DNA of 29,653 nucleotides from CAYXUG01 sp964468655 (GCA_964468655.1 CAYXUG010000024.1:1-29653); one strand, 5' to 3'; positions 7,452 to 16,152 are shown, counted from the stretch's first letter. The notes: a model not told the origin generated them from the letters alone. Translations and numbers: made by a program.

Positions 7452-8582
7452 TTATTTCAAATATGTACCTTGTTTCCAAAAGGGTGTTTTCACGACTTCT
7501 GCCATTAGTAGTTTATCTCGAATTTCCAAAGAAATCTTAGTACTCGGTATTGACTTTTTCACATGAACATAACCCAATCCAATTCCATTTTTCATTGATG
7601 GGGAGTAACCTCCGCTTGTTACAATCCCCGCCGGTTCGCCATTTGAAAAAATTCTGTAATCTTTTCGTGGAATTCCCCTTTCACGCATCTCAAATCCAAT
7701 GAGTTTTTTTTCTGTGCCATTTTCCTTAATCTGGAGCAGAGATTCCCTGCCGACAAAATCGCCTTTTTCAAATTTGGTTATCCACCCAAGTCCCGCTTCA
7801 AGTGGATTTGTCTTTTCATCAATATCGTTACCATAGAGACAATATTTCATTTCAAGCCGGCATGTGTCTCTGGCGCCAAGTCCCACTGGAACCAATACGT
7901 GAGATTTTCCGGTTTCCAGTAAATGGCTCCATAACTTTGGTGCAATTTCATTTTTACAAAAAAGTTCAAAACCAAGTTCTCCGGTATACCCTGTTCTTGC
8001 GCACAGGATTTCATCACTACCGTAAACAAGAGCAATATGATGATAAAATGGCAATTGCACAATGGCGTTTTTATCTCCAAAAACTTCCAAAATGATATTT
8101 CTTGATTTCGGTCCCTGCACTGCAATTAAAGATGTTTCATCCGAAACATCTCGAATGGATACATCACCCGTAATGTGTTCAATCAGCCAGTTCAAATCTT
8201 TTTCTATGTTGGTTGCATTTACCACCAGAAGATAACGGTCATCCATTTGATACAACACACAGTCATCCATAATACCACCGGTTTCATGACACATGGCTGT
8301 ATATTGCACTTTTCCGGGGTTTAGCAGAGTGACATCATTTGTGGTCATTTTCTGTAAGAATGCGAAGGCATCGCTGCCAATTATTTCAAATTCTCCCATG
8401 TGCGAAAGATCAAAGATTCCGGCATTTTCTCTCACCGACTGATGCTCTGCAATAATACTGGAATATTTTACCGGCATTTCAAATCCACCGAAAGGAACCA
8501 TTTGTCCCCCAAGTTTTACATGCGCCTCATACAGAACAGTTTTTTTTATTTTTTCCTCTTGCAGTACAGCGCTCATGTTCAT
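7452..8582 (-). CDS. gcvT: aminomethyltransferase (glycine cleavage T protein)
   Basis: T protein of the glycine cleavage system; it takes the aminomethyl group from lipoylated H protein and passes the carbon to tetrahydrofolate, releasing ammonia. The 376-residue protein shows MVPFGGFEMPVKY near the N terminus, the folate-domain DLSHMGEFEI and TNDV, the MDDCVLYQ segment with the conserved Asp, ARTGYTGELGFE, and the C-terminal GYVSP-like GIVTSGGYSPSMKNGIGLGYV. Its ATG overlaps the ruvA stop by 4 nt (ATGA), so it is translationally coupled to a recombination gene with no known functional link. Genes for P, H and L proteins are not in the window. Confidence 0.96.
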   Translation of the reverse strand: MNMSAVLQEEKIKKTVLYEAHVKLGGQMVPFGGFEMPVKYSSIIAEHQSVRENAGIFDLSHMGEFEIIGSDAFAFLQKMTTNDVTLLNPGKVQYTAMCHETGGIMDDCVLYQMDDRYLLVVNATNIEKDLNWLIEHITGDVSIRDVSDETSLIAVQGPKSRNIILEVFGDKNAIVQLPFYHHIALVYGSDEILCARTGYTGELGFELFCKNEIAPKLWSHLLETGKSHVLVPVGLGARDTCRLEMKYCLYGNDIDEKTNPLEAGLGWITKFEKGDFVGRESLLQIKENGTEKKLIGFEMRERGIPRKDYRIFSNGEPAGIVTSGGYSPSMKNGIGLGYVHVKKSIPSTKISLEIRDKLLMAEVVKTPFWKQGTYLK

Positions 8583-9172
8583 GTCAGTTTTGTAAGTGCC
8601 TTTTTAATGATTTCTTCTACAGTTCCTTCAAAATTATCATCTTTGCTGATCTTGGAAAGGATAGAATAAATATTTTTTCTGCGGTATCCTAATGCTTCCA
8701 AAGCACCGGCTGCCTTCTCGAACTCTGCCGGTATGACATCAGAACTCCCGGTAAGCATCTGAAAATCTTCTGTAGTGAAATTTTCTTTCAATTCCACGAT
8801 AATTCGTTTGGCTGTCTTAGGTCCAATCCCGGGCAAATTGGTGAGTGCTTTAACGTCCCCGGACATGACACGTCTTTTAAATTCATCCGGTGATGCGCCA
8901 GAAATAATTCCAATAGCTGTTTTTGGACCGATTTTACTGATAGAAATCAACTGACGAAAAAGTTCTCTTTCCTGCTCTGAGTGAAATCCATACAATTCCA
9001 GCAGGTCTTCTTTAACATTCAAATAGGTTAATAGCGAAACCACTTCACCTACTTTTGCTATTCTGTCAAACGTTGTTACCGGAATATGAACATGAAAGGA
9101 AAATCCACCTATTTCCACTACAACATAGGTGGGCATTTTAATTTTAAGTAATCCTTTAAGTGATTCTATCAT
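8579..9172 (-). CDS. ruvA: Holliday junction branch migration protein RuvA
   Basis: RuvA tetramers grip the four-way junction and load the RuvB motor during homologous recombination. The 197-residue product has the N-terminal OB fold (about 1-62), two helix-hairpin-helix motifs (ISKIGPKTAIGI at 79-90 and LPGIGPKTAKRI at 113-124) and a C-terminal domain (about 150-197) of the kind that binds RuvB. It starts with ATG 8 bp after ruvC, in the conserved yebC-ruvC-ruvA order. The usual next gene, ruvB, is absent here; gcvT follows with an ATGA overlap. Confidence 0.97.
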   Translation of the reverse strand: MIESLKGLLKIKMPTYVVVEIGGFSFHVHIPVTTFDRIAKVGEVVSLLTYLNVKEDLLELYGFHSEQERELFRQLISISKIGPKTAIGIISGASPDEFKRRVMSGDVKALTNLPGIGPKTAKRIIVELKENFTTEDFQMLTGSSDVIPAEFEKAAGALEALGYRRKNIYSILSKISKDDNFEGTVEEIIKKALTKLT

Positions 9173-9180
9173 ATAATGCT

Positions 9181-9654
9181 TTATCTGTGGTTATTAATAT
9201 GACAAATAGCAACAGCGAGTGCATCTGATATATCAAAATTTATATCAATATCAGACAGATTCAGCATTGATTTAATCATATATTGAACCTGTTGTTTTGA
9301 GGCAGCGCCATTCCCTGCCACAGACATTTTTACTTTTCTGGGTGAATATTCAAAACTGCCAATTTTGTGATGAGCTGCTGCCAATAAAGTAACTCCTCTT
9401 GCCTGACCTAACACAAGGGCAGATTTGGCATTCTTGCTGAAAAATGCTTCTTCAATTGCCATTTCAGTTGGATTTACACTTTTAATAATTGAAACAATAT
9501 CATTATAAAGATGGGATAAGCGATCAGCTATTTTTTTGTTTGTCGGCGGATTAACCGTACCAAACTTTACTGGAACCAATTTTGATTTTTCACAATCAAT
9601 AATGCCAAATCCCGTTGACTGGATTCCCGGATCAATGCCTAATATTCTACGCAA
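9181..9654 (-). CDS. ruvC: crossover junction endodeoxyribonuclease RuvC
   Basis: Resolvase that nicks Holliday junctions symmetrically. I start at the TTG at 9654-9652, giving 157 residues beginning MRRILGIDPG, which lines up with the E. coli start. The open frame extends to a GTG at 9708 but those 18 residues overlap yebC and look like noise. The four catalytic carboxylates are visible as D8 (GIDPG), E68 (AIEEAFF), D141 and D144 (DISDALAVA), in the same spacing as the E. coli residues D7, E66, D138 and D141. An AGGA element lies 11 nt before the TTG, slightly far. It follows yebC after 13 bp. Confidence 0.94.
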   Translation of the reverse strand: MRRILGIDPGIQSTGFGIIDCEKSKLVPVKFGTVNPPTNKKIADRLSHLYNDIVSIIKSVNPTEMAIEEAFFSKNAKSALVLGQARGVTLLAAAHHKIGSFEYSPRKVKMSVAGNGAASKQQVQYMIKSMLNLSDIDINFDISDALAVAICHINNHR

Positions 9655-9667
9655 ATTTAATAAATTC

Positions 9668-10399
9668 CTAAGGGGAATAATCCTCAATATCAAAATTAGA
9701 TGAAACACTTTTCACGTCATCATTATCTTCAAGATCTTCCATGAGCTTAAGAATTTTTTGAACATGCTCACCTTCCACTTTAACCGTATTTTGAGGAATC
9801 ATGGTTATTTCGGCGGATTTTGTGATAACGCCATTTTCAGTCAATGCTTCACATAAATCAACAAAGTTTTGAGGAGAGGACGTTATTTCAAATTCATCTT
9901 CTTCCATTAAATCATCACCGCCGCCTTGGAGGACCAACTCCATCAATTTTTCTTCTTCAATACTGTTTTTATCAACAGCAATGAGTCCTTTTTTTTCAAA
10001 CATCCAAGCCACACACCCGGATTCGCCTAGTTTTCCGCCGTGTTTTGTAATGATATGTCTCAGGTCGGCCACGGTCCTCTTATGATTATCAGTACTGACT
10101 TCGATCATTATGGCTACCCCGGAAGGCCCGTATCCCTCGAATAAAATATCTTCATAGTTAACTCCTTCCAGCGAGCCGGTTCCCCTGTCAATGGCACGCT
10201 TAATGTTGCCTGCGGGCATATTGGCGTTTTTTGCAGCAAGGATTGCCTGTCTCAATCGCGGATTCGCTTCTTCATCGCCTCCACCCATTCTTGCAGCAAT
10301 GGTGATTTCCTTAATGAGTTTTGTAAATACTTTTCCCCTTTTGGCATCAAGCACCGCCTTTTTTCGTTTAATTTGAGACCATTTGGAATGACCTGACAT
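9668..10399 (-). CDS. yebC: YebC/PmpR (TACO1-like) family protein
   Basis: Cytosolic YebC/TACO1 family protein; members have been described as transcriptional regulators and as translation factors that help ribosomes through difficult peptide stretches. The 243-residue protein starts with the signature MSGHSKWSQIKRKK and carries ARMGGGDEEANPRLR, NMPAGNIKRAIDRGTG and the GYGPSGVA segment, all hallmarks of the family. It is the first gene after the 120-bp gap and heads the yebC-ruvC-ruvA group, a common arrangement. No strong Shine-Dalgarno sequence precedes its ATG. Confidence 0.97.
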   Translation of the reverse strand: MSGHSKWSQIKRKKAVLDAKRGKVFTKLIKEITIAARMGGGDEEANPRLRQAILAAKNANMPAGNIKRAIDRGTGSLEGVNYEDILFEGYGPSGVAIMIEVSTDNHKRTVADLRHIITKHGGKLGESGCVAWMFEKKGLIAVDKNSIEEEKLMELVLQGGGDDLMEEDEFEITSSPQNFVDLCEALTENGVITKSAEITMIPQNTVKVEGEHVQKILKLMEDLEDNDDVKSVSSNFDIEDYSP

Positions 10400-10519
10400 G
10401 GAAAATCTAACCGATAAAAATTTTAGATACGTTTATTAAATAATTGACTTCCGAGATCCATTGCAGAATTTAGAGAGAAGCGGCGGTTAGAGCAACCGTT
10501 TTCCCGACGGAAATTCTAC
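10400..10519 (-). other. only sizeable gap in the array; possible yebC promoter
   Basis: This 120-bp stretch separates the SPOR gene from yebC. On the minus strand it contains two short hairpins just after the SPOR stop (TTTCC/GGAAA, and CGGTT/AACCG at 10484-10498), neither followed by a T run. Nearer yebC lies TAAAAT (10420-10425), a five-of-six match to a -10 hexamer, but no convincing -35 sits 16-18 bp upstream. It is the most plausible place for an internal promoter, and no open frame of note is present. Confidence 0.35.
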
Positions 10520-10975
10520 TTACTTTGGACGAATATTGGTTTTTATCGGCGTACGAATTATCCAAGCTGTTTTGTATCCTGCTCCTCTAAGATACTTCCG
10601 TTGTTCTTCTGCTTCAAACCGGGAAATAAAATTCCCTACTCGGACTTTGTAATTGGGAGCAAAAAATTCTACAAATACTTCATCAGGGTATTTTTTATTC
10701 AACTTCTGAGATATGCTGTCGATTTCTGTATAGTCAGTTGTAGAGAGTACCTGTACTCTGTATCCCATCATCACTGAATCAGGCTCAGCTAATTCATCAA
10801 ATGCTGGTATTGAATCGTCGGGGGTGATGATGATAGGCATATCAATAGGAGGTTCATTCAGTGTTGAAGGATCAAAACTCTCATCAATTATGATGGTAGA
10901 TTCTTGCCCGAATAAAAGACTTGAACAAAATATTAACAGAATATAGTTGAATCTACAGAAGTCTAATATTTTCAT
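10520..10975 (-). CDS. SPOR-domain secreted protein
   Basis: A 151-residue protein with an N-terminal signal peptide (hydrophobic FNYILLIFCSSLLFG), an acidic proline-containing linker (about 25-68) and a C-terminal SPOR domain (about 70-143: YRVQVLSTTDYTEIDSISQKL, then YKVRVGNFISRFEAEEQRKYL). SPOR domains bind glycan strands lacking stem peptides and often direct proteins to the septum (known of the family). The mature protein should be periplasmic or outer-membrane facing; the CSS stretch in the signal is not a convincing lipobox. Its ATG lies inside the end of batE (23-nt overlap), so its translation is probably coupled to batE. Confidence 0.85.
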   Translation of the reverse strand: MKILDFCRFNYILLIFCSSLLFGQESTIIIDESFDPSTLNEPPIDMPIIITPDDSIPAFDELAEPDSVMMGYRVQVLSTTDYTEIDSISQKLNKKYPDEVFVEFFAPNYKVRVGNFISRFEAEEQRKYLRGAGYKTAWIIRTPIKTNIRPK

Positions 10976-11714
10976 TTAATATCCAACCTTTTTTCCCACC
11001 TATAATTTCGATTTCCAGCCACTCTTGCTGTTGTGATGTAATTTTTGCTTTTGTTCCTTCGTGAATTTCAAAAATGTGAGTGCTCAATTCAAAAGGAGAC
11101 GAAAAAACATATGCTTCCTCAACCACTATTATTCCTTCAGAATTTCCTGTAATTTCAAAATAAGTGTCCACACTCAACACAACCATTAATCCAGTGAGCA
11201 ATCCCATGAATGTTAACATTTTCCTCAGACCGACGCTTAAATTATTACCAGTCCACTTTACTGCAGCATAGATTAGTGATAGCAGGAAAAACAGAAGAGT
11301 CACCATTGCCAGCCATTGCTGAAAATGAAAATTATTTTTCAATGCACCGTACCATTTAAATAGAAAAAATTCTCCCGGGAATTCGATTCTATCTAAAATC
11401 CTCGCATTGGCAACTTTTAAATTATATTTCAGATCCCTGTCCCCCGGGGAAAATTGAAGTCCTTTTTCATACGCCCAAATGGCATCACCCAAACGTCCAA
11501 GCTGGTAATAGGTATTCCCCAAATTATGATACAAATTTTTATGAATGAAATTTTGCCTTAGTATGTGCTGATAAATGTTGGCTGCCTGCACATATTCCTG
11601 ACGTGAATAGAAATCATTGGCTTTGGTGTAAATGGAATCGAGATAACTGAATTGTGCTTGCACCGCTGCGCCAGGAAGCAGGAGAAATAAAAAATTAAAA
11701 AATATTCTTTTCAT
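10953..11714 (-). CDS. batE: BatE-like TPR and SH3-domain membrane protein
   Basis: A 253-residue envelope protein. It has a signal peptide ending near VQAQ, tetratricopeptide repeats at about 22-105 (including NLYHNLGNTYYQLGRLGDAI), two membrane helices at about 133-150 and 165-183, and a C-terminal bacterial SH3-like domain at about 193-253 (EEAYVFSSPFE ... WLEIEI ... KKGWILNENIRLL). This architecture and its place after batD match BatE of Bacteroides-type aerotolerance operons; biochemical function is not established. The ATG overlaps the batD stop by 4 nt (ATGA). Confidence 0.85.
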   Translation of the reverse strand: MKRIFFNFLFLLLPGAAVQAQFSYLDSIYTKANDFYSRQEYVQAANIYQHILRQNFIHKNLYHNLGNTYYQLGRLGDAIWAYEKGLQFSPGDRDLKYNLKVANARILDRIEFPGEFFLFKWYGALKNNFHFQQWLAMVTLLFFLLSLIYAAVKWTGNNLSVGLRKMLTFMGLLTGLMVVLSVDTYFEITGNSEGIIVVEEAYVFSSPFELSTHIFEIHEGTKAKITSQQQEWLEIEIIGGKKGWILNENIRLL

Positions 11715-13432
11715 AGAACCAAATCAATTTCTTTTAATAGACTTATTACTTCTTCAGCCATCTCAACTGAATTTTTTTGAGGATCAGTTTCAACATTTGG
11801 AGCAAAGCGTATCATTTCACACTGATTTAGAATGGATGTTAATTTTTGGAATACATCATCCCTGAGATTACCATTTAATATTTCTTTAATTTTAAGACCA
11901 TCAATGTTTGAATAAGGCAGATTTAATTTGCTGCTGAAATAGTGGTAAATAATTGTACTTATTTCACCCTTTTGGTTACTGCTATTAATTTCCTTTAATT
12001 GTTTTACCGCTATTTTAAAGGCACCTTTTGACCGTCTGATATCCTCATTCCGGTACATTCGAGACATATAATTTTCAACCACCCTGGAAGAAGCAAACAA
12101 TAGAACACCAATAATATTTGTTAATATTATCCACGCTGGTATCAGACGGTTCGTTTTTGTTTTAAATCTAACCGGTTCGGTTTTGATATATCGGATATCC
12201 TGTTTTAAAAGTGAAATTTCTTCTTTCGTTAATCCGCCCGGATACGTCAGTAACATCTTACTTGGGTTTACATTTAAGGAGATTGATGGTGAAGATGTTT
12301 TTTCCCATCTCGATAATTTTGGATTAAAAAATGTCAGTTCTCCTCTGGGCAGAAAAAATTGCCCTTCTTTCCTTGGAATGATTACATATTCAAGCCGCTT
12401 CGTTCCTGAAATATCATCTCCGATATTTTTATTGAATGTTGTTTTCGGCTCAAACACTTCCAGCCCTTTGGGAAAAACAAGATCCGGCAATTTAAACAGA
12501 CTGATATTCCCGGTTCCGCTCAGTTCTACAGTATACATTACCGCTTCATTCACGGAAGTTGTTGTAGAGTCTATTATCGTTATGATTTTAAATTTCCCTG
12601 TAGCACCTGTAAAATTCTCCGGTTTACCATTTACCGGTAATTGTTTCACATTAAATGTCAGCGGTTTGGATTCAACAACCACCTGTTGCGTGCGGGTAAA
12701 GAAACGGGAGGGTACTTCCACGGCACAATTAACAACCATTGGTTCGAGAGTAAACTGGCCATTATTGGTGGGGAAGAGAGCAATTTTATACAGGGTTGCA
12801 ACATTATATCGAACGCCATTTACACTCCTTTCTCGAATTGATAACTGTCGTGGTGAATAAAGTTCATCCTGCCAAAAACCTACACCTTTAGGCAACTTTT
12901 CAATGGAATATTTGTGGAGATTAGAGCGGGAATAAAGTTTATAATTTACAGTAATCTGTTCACCCACATAGATTTCATCTTTATCAGCAGTTACTTCAAG
13001 AAAAATCTTTTCACTCAGATCACCTCCGGAAGATCCTGATTTATTTTGACTTGACCCTGGTCTGCCCTTTGTTACCACAATCAAAATTGGATCTGTTTTA
13101 TATTTTTCTCCATCCAATTTAACAATCAAAGGCGGGATTTGAAGTGTCCCAGTTTTATTCGGTCGCAGTGTCCAGGATAAACTATAGGAACTGGATACCT
13201 TTCCATTGATGATTTGAAAACTGCTTCTTTGAGACGGTCCCGATACTACACTAAAATCCTTTATGGTCGAAACGTCAACTTGAGGATAACTGCTGGTGCC
13301 TTCGCCTGAAATTTGAATTGTGATTCTCTCATTCGAACTAATTCTGTTTTCATTCACAGTGGCGATTACATTCACCTTGGCAGACGAAATCCCAACCAGA
13401 AAACTTATTCCAATTAAAAATTTCAATTTCAC
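11711..13432 (-). CDS. batD: BatD family protein
   Basis: A 573-residue protein with a signal peptide (KLKFLIGISFLVGISSA), a long extracytoplasmic region of repeated beta-sandwich-like segments (to about residue 425), one membrane helix at about 428-447 (PAWIILTNIIGVLLFASS) and a cytoplasmic tail of about 120 residues. Family markers include the opening VNVIATVNENRISSNERITI, the SYSLSWTLRPNKTGTLQIPPL segment and EIYVGEQITVNYKLYSR. BatD is the large scaffold-like member of the Bat set; its role is unknown. It starts with GTG at 13432, one base after the batC stop. Confidence 0.9.
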   Translation of the reverse strand: MKLKFLIGISFLVGISSAKVNVIATVNENRISSNERITIQISGEGTSSYPQVDVSTIKDFSVVSGPSQRSSFQIINGKVSSSYSLSWTLRPNKTGTLQIPPLIVKLDGEKYKTDPILIVVTKGRPGSSQNKSGSSGGDLSEKIFLEVTADKDEIYVGEQITVNYKLYSRSNLHKYSIEKLPKGVGFWQDELYSPRQLSIRERSVNGVRYNVATLYKIALFPTNNGQFTLEPMVVNCAVEVPSRFFTRTQQVVVESKPLTFNVKQLPVNGKPENFTGATGKFKIITIIDSTTTSVNEAVMYTVELSGTGNISLFKLPDLVFPKGLEVFEPKTTFNKNIGDDISGTKRLEYVIIPRKEGQFFLPRGELTFFNPKLSRWEKTSSPSISLNVNPSKMLLTYPGGLTKEEISLLKQDIRYIKTEPVRFKTKTNRLIPAWIILTNIIGVLLFASSRVVENYMSRMYRNEDIRRSKGAFKIAVKQLKEINSSNQKGEISTIIYHYFSSKLNLPYSNIDGLKIKEILNGNLRDDVFQKLTSILNQCEMIRFAPNVETDPQKNSVEMAEEVISLLKEIDLVL

Positions 13433-13433
13433 C

Positions 13434-14138
13434 TTACCAGTCTTTTTCCAGTTTCAGCGATTTTGAACTTTTAAATTTCCGTTTCATCAAATTATTCTCA
13501 TCTGCCTTTAGTGCGTCAAGAATGGTTTGAGCATCAACCTGAGGTGCGTCCTGTTTTTGTTTTTCACCAGCGTCAGCCATTTGCTTCTGTTTCTGGTCTC
13601 CCTCTTGGTCCTGCTGTTCATCTGACCTGGAACCTTGAGACTTTTCCTGATTCTCTTCTGATTCCCGGTTTTGCTGAGAGTTTTGTTGTTCATCCTCATT
13701 CTGTTCTTGTTCGTTCGAATTTTCTTCACCCTGGTTCTGTTGCTGCTGCTGCATTTGCTGCAGCATTACTTTTGAAAGTTCATAATTGTACTTTGCATCA
13801 TAATCCTCAGGATTCAGTTTTAAACTTTCTCTGTAAGCTGCCATTCCTTCCTTAATTTTCCCGGAATTCATGAATGTATTTCCCATATTGTAAAAGGATT
13901 TTGATTTAAGAACATTATCCTCACTCCTTAGGACAGAATGAAATTCAGACAGCGCTCTGTCATAATCCTCCATATTAAAAGCTGAACACCCCGCTCCAAA
14001 CCGGGCTTCCGGTAAATCGGGATGTTTTTGAATAATGGATTCATAATATTCAATATCATTTTTCCCGGTGTCCTTGCCAGTATCCTGAGGAACAACCATT
14101 GAAATCAATAGAACCACTATGACAGTTATTTTAAACAA
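13434..14138 (-). CDS. batC: BatC-like TPR protein with Gln/Glu-rich tail
   Basis: A 234-residue secreted protein. It has a short hydrophobic signal region (ITVIVVLLISMVVPQ), tetratricopeptide repeats at about 28-120 (ARFGAGCSAFNMEDYDRAL, SFYNMGNTFMNSGKIKEGM), a strikingly low-complexity Gln/Glu/Asn stretch at about 127-200, and a C-terminal ILDALKADENNLMKRKF helix typical of TPR proteins in Bat operons. The start is TTG at 14138, overlapping the batB stop by 8 nt with AAAGGGAGA just upstream. The low-complexity segment is probably a flexible linker. It lies between BatB and BatD and is likely part of the same envelope complex (inference). Confidence 0.85.
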   Translation of the reverse strand: MFKITVIVVLLISMVVPQDTGKDTGKNDIEYYESIIQKHPDLPEARFGAGCSAFNMEDYDRALSEFHSVLRSEDNVLKSKSFYNMGNTFMNSGKIKEGMAAYRESLKLNPEDYDAKYNYELSKVMLQQMQQQQQNQGEENSNEQEQNEDEQQNSQQNRESEENQEKSQGSRSDEQQDQEGDQKQKQMADAGEKQKQDAPQVDAQTILDALKADENNLMKRKFKSSKSLKLEKDW

Positions 14139-15162
14139 ATCTCCCTTTCCACACTTTCTCTTCTTTTTTTCTGCTGGGAATAAACACTTCTACCACGAAA
14201 AATAAAAATGCAAAAAAGGTGAAAATTTGAAAACGATCCTCAAATTCAGAATATTCATGAGTCGTAAGCACTTTTTTATCCATAGAATCAATTTCCGATA
14301 GGATTTTATCAATTCCGCTTGATCGATTATCAAGCCGAGTATAAATACCAAATCCTGCCATGGCAAGTTCCTGTAACATTCCTTCATTCAGGATTGTTGT
14401 TACCAGTTTCCCTTTGGCATCTTTTTTATAATCAACTCTATTTCCCTTATTATCAAAAATTGGGATGAGCGAACCTGCGGGCGTGCCGACCCCGATAGTA
14501 TGAATGACAAACCCTGATTTCACAGCACTTTCCACAGCTTCCAACGACTTCCCTTCATGGTCTTCTCCATCTGAAATTAAAATCAAAACCTGATGTTTTC
14601 CATCATTCTTTGTAAGTGTCGATTCTGCCATGTTTACCACATCGCCAATTGCAGTCCCCTGCACGGATATCATATCTGTGGACACCGCATCCAGAAATAA
14701 TCTTGCAGCATCATAATCGGTAGAATGGGGGAAATAGTGGTGGTTGGTACCGGCAAACAATATGATACCAATCCTGTCTCCTTTTAATCGGTCAATCAAC
14801 CTTGCAATTTCATACTTTGATTTTTCCAGCCGGTTTGGTCGGATGTCCTCTGCATTCATACTTTGAGAGATATCCAAAGCCACAATGACATCAACACCTT
14901 TTCTTTCAACCTCAGTCAGTTTTGTACCGATCCGTGGCCCGGTACATGCAAATATCAAAAAAATCATTCCACCAATCATTAATCTTTTTTTCGCCACAGA
15001 TTGGCGATTGCTCAAACGGGAAAATAATCTCTCTCTGATAGATTGACCTCCCCACCATCCCTGTTCCTCTTTTCTTTTCTGACTATTTAACCGAAGATAA
15101 ATTACAATCAACACCATTACGGCGTAACCAAGGAAAAACAGCGGGTATTGGAAATCAATCAT
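14131..15162 (-). CDS. batB: BatB, von Willebrand factor A domain membrane protein
   Basis: A 343-residue inner-membrane protein with two N-terminal helices (about 5-24 and 61-75), a VWA domain at about 90-290 and a C-terminal helix at about 314-332. The metal-ion-dependent adhesion site is intact: DISQS with D97, S99 and S101, T170 in QGTAIG, and D198 in ISDGEDHEG. These residues coordinate Mg2+ in ligand-binding VWA domains. Its ATG directly abuts the batA stop (TAAATG). Together with BatA it probably forms the metal-dependent interaction core of the Bat complex, which has been linked to aerotolerance and stress resistance in Bacteroides; the ligand is unknown. Confidence 0.92.
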   Translation of the reverse strand: MIDFQYPLFFLGYAVMVLIVIYLRLNSQKRKEEQGWWGGQSIRERLFSRLSNRQSVAKKRLMIGGMIFLIFACTGPRIGTKLTEVERKGVDVIVALDISQSMNAEDIRPNRLEKSKYEIARLIDRLKGDRIGIILFAGTNHHYFPHSTDYDAARLFLDAVSTDMISVQGTAIGDVVNMAESTLTKNDGKHQVLILISDGEDHEGKSLEAVESAVKSGFVIHTIGVGTPAGSLIPIFDNKGNRVDYKKDAKGKLVTTILNEGMLQELAMAGFGIYTRLDNRSSGIDKILSEIDSMDKKVLTTHEYSEFEDRFQIFTFFAFLFFVVEVFIPSRKKEEKVWKGRFV

Positions 15163-16152
15163 TTATGTTCTCACTCTAAAAATGATGACTTTCAACAGAT
15201 GTTCAAGAAAACCAAAACATAATGCGGGAATCAAAAACCATGCGTATAATTCACTGTATTCTGTATATTCAGTGACCTCTATCTCTGACCGTTCAAGTTG
15301 ATCAATCTCCTCATAAATTTTGGTTAACTGTTCTTCATTGGTTGCGCGGAAGTATTGCCCACCAGTTTTTTCGGCAACATCTCTCAAGGTTTCTTCATCC
15401 ATATCCACATCTACCTGCACATATCTTTTTCCGAAGAACGGGTCATCTACCGGATAGGGTGCCTTTCCCCTTTTACCAACACCAATGGTGTAAATTTTAA
15501 TACCATAATCTTTTGCAAATCCTGCAGACGTGAGTGGATCCAGTTCACCTTTATTGTTGCTGCCATCTGAAAGAAGTATCATCACCTTACTTTCTGCATC
15601 GCTCTTTCGAAGCCGGTTAACACAGTGGGCAATTGCCATCCCAATAGCGGTTCCATCATGTTCCTCATCAATAATGGCTACCTGAGACAGCAAGTTTGAT
15701 AATACCTGATGATCAACGGTGGAAGGACATTGTATATAACTTTCTCCTGCAAAGATAAGAAGTCCTATTCTGTCGTCATCCCTGTTCTTAATGAATTCCT
15801 GTGCTTCCTCTTTTGCTGCCTCAAGCCGGTTCGGCTTAAAATCCTCTGCTTTCATACTGCCGCTGATATCCAGCACAATTACGATATCCACTACATCCCT
15901 GAAAGATTCCTTCATATCAAGGATGGCTCTCGGTCTCGCAAGCGCAATCAACAATAGAGTAATAACAACCAAACGAAAAAAGAAAAGAAGTCTTACTTTA
16001 TTGGTGCCGGAAAGTTGTTTTATTTTCTGGAAATTTTGAATGGTGGAAAATTGGATAGTACCCTCATTTCGGTACCCTCGATTAAAATACCACCAGAAAA
16101 TGATGGGAACGAGTATTCCAAATAAAAGAAACCACGGATTTGCGAATTCCAT
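15163..16152 (-). CDS. batA: BatA, von Willebrand factor A domain membrane protein
   Basis: A 329-residue inner-membrane protein starting MEFANPWFLL, a typical Bat opening. Helices lie at about 6-23 and 54-72, the VWA domain at about 85-290, and a last helix near the C terminus (YAWFLIPALCFGFLEHLL). The MIDAS is complete: D95, S97, S99 (DISGS), T168 (DGTAIG) and D196 (LSDGSNN). It is the first gene of the batABCDE set and follows gatA after only 6 bp. No MoxR-type ATPase or DUF58 gene is adjacent, though these usually head such clusters and are thought to act with the VWA proteins. Confidence 0.92.
   Translation of the reverse strand: MEFANPWFLLFGILVPIIFWWYFNRGYRNEGTIQFSTIQNFQKIKQLSGTNKVRLLFFFRLVVITLLLIALARPRAILDMKESFRDVVDIVIVLDISGSMKAEDFKPNRLEAAKEEAQEFIKNRDDDRIGLLIFAGESYIQCPSTVDHQVLSNLLSQVAIIDEEHDGTAIGMAIAHCVNRLRKSDAESKVMILLSDGSNNKGELDPLTSAGFAKDYGIKIYTIGVGKRGKAPYPVDDPFFGKRYVQVDVDMDEETLRDVAEKTGGQYFRATNEEQLTKIYEEIDQLERSEIEVTEYTEYSELYAWFLIPALCFGFLEHLLKVIIFRVRT

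Noticed and set aside
9655..9708. N-terminal extension of RuvC from a GTG at 9708
   Set aside because: Lies mostly inside yebC; RuvC proteins begin immediately before the ILGIDPG motif.
10484..10513. Two small hairpins after the SPOR gene as an intrinsic terminator
   Set aside because: Stems are only 5 bp and are followed by CTTCTCTC, not a T run.
12183..12860. 225-codon plus-strand open frame
   Set aside because: Entirely antisense to batD, whose domains and signal peptide are clear; the translated product has no recognisable motif and no convincing start context.
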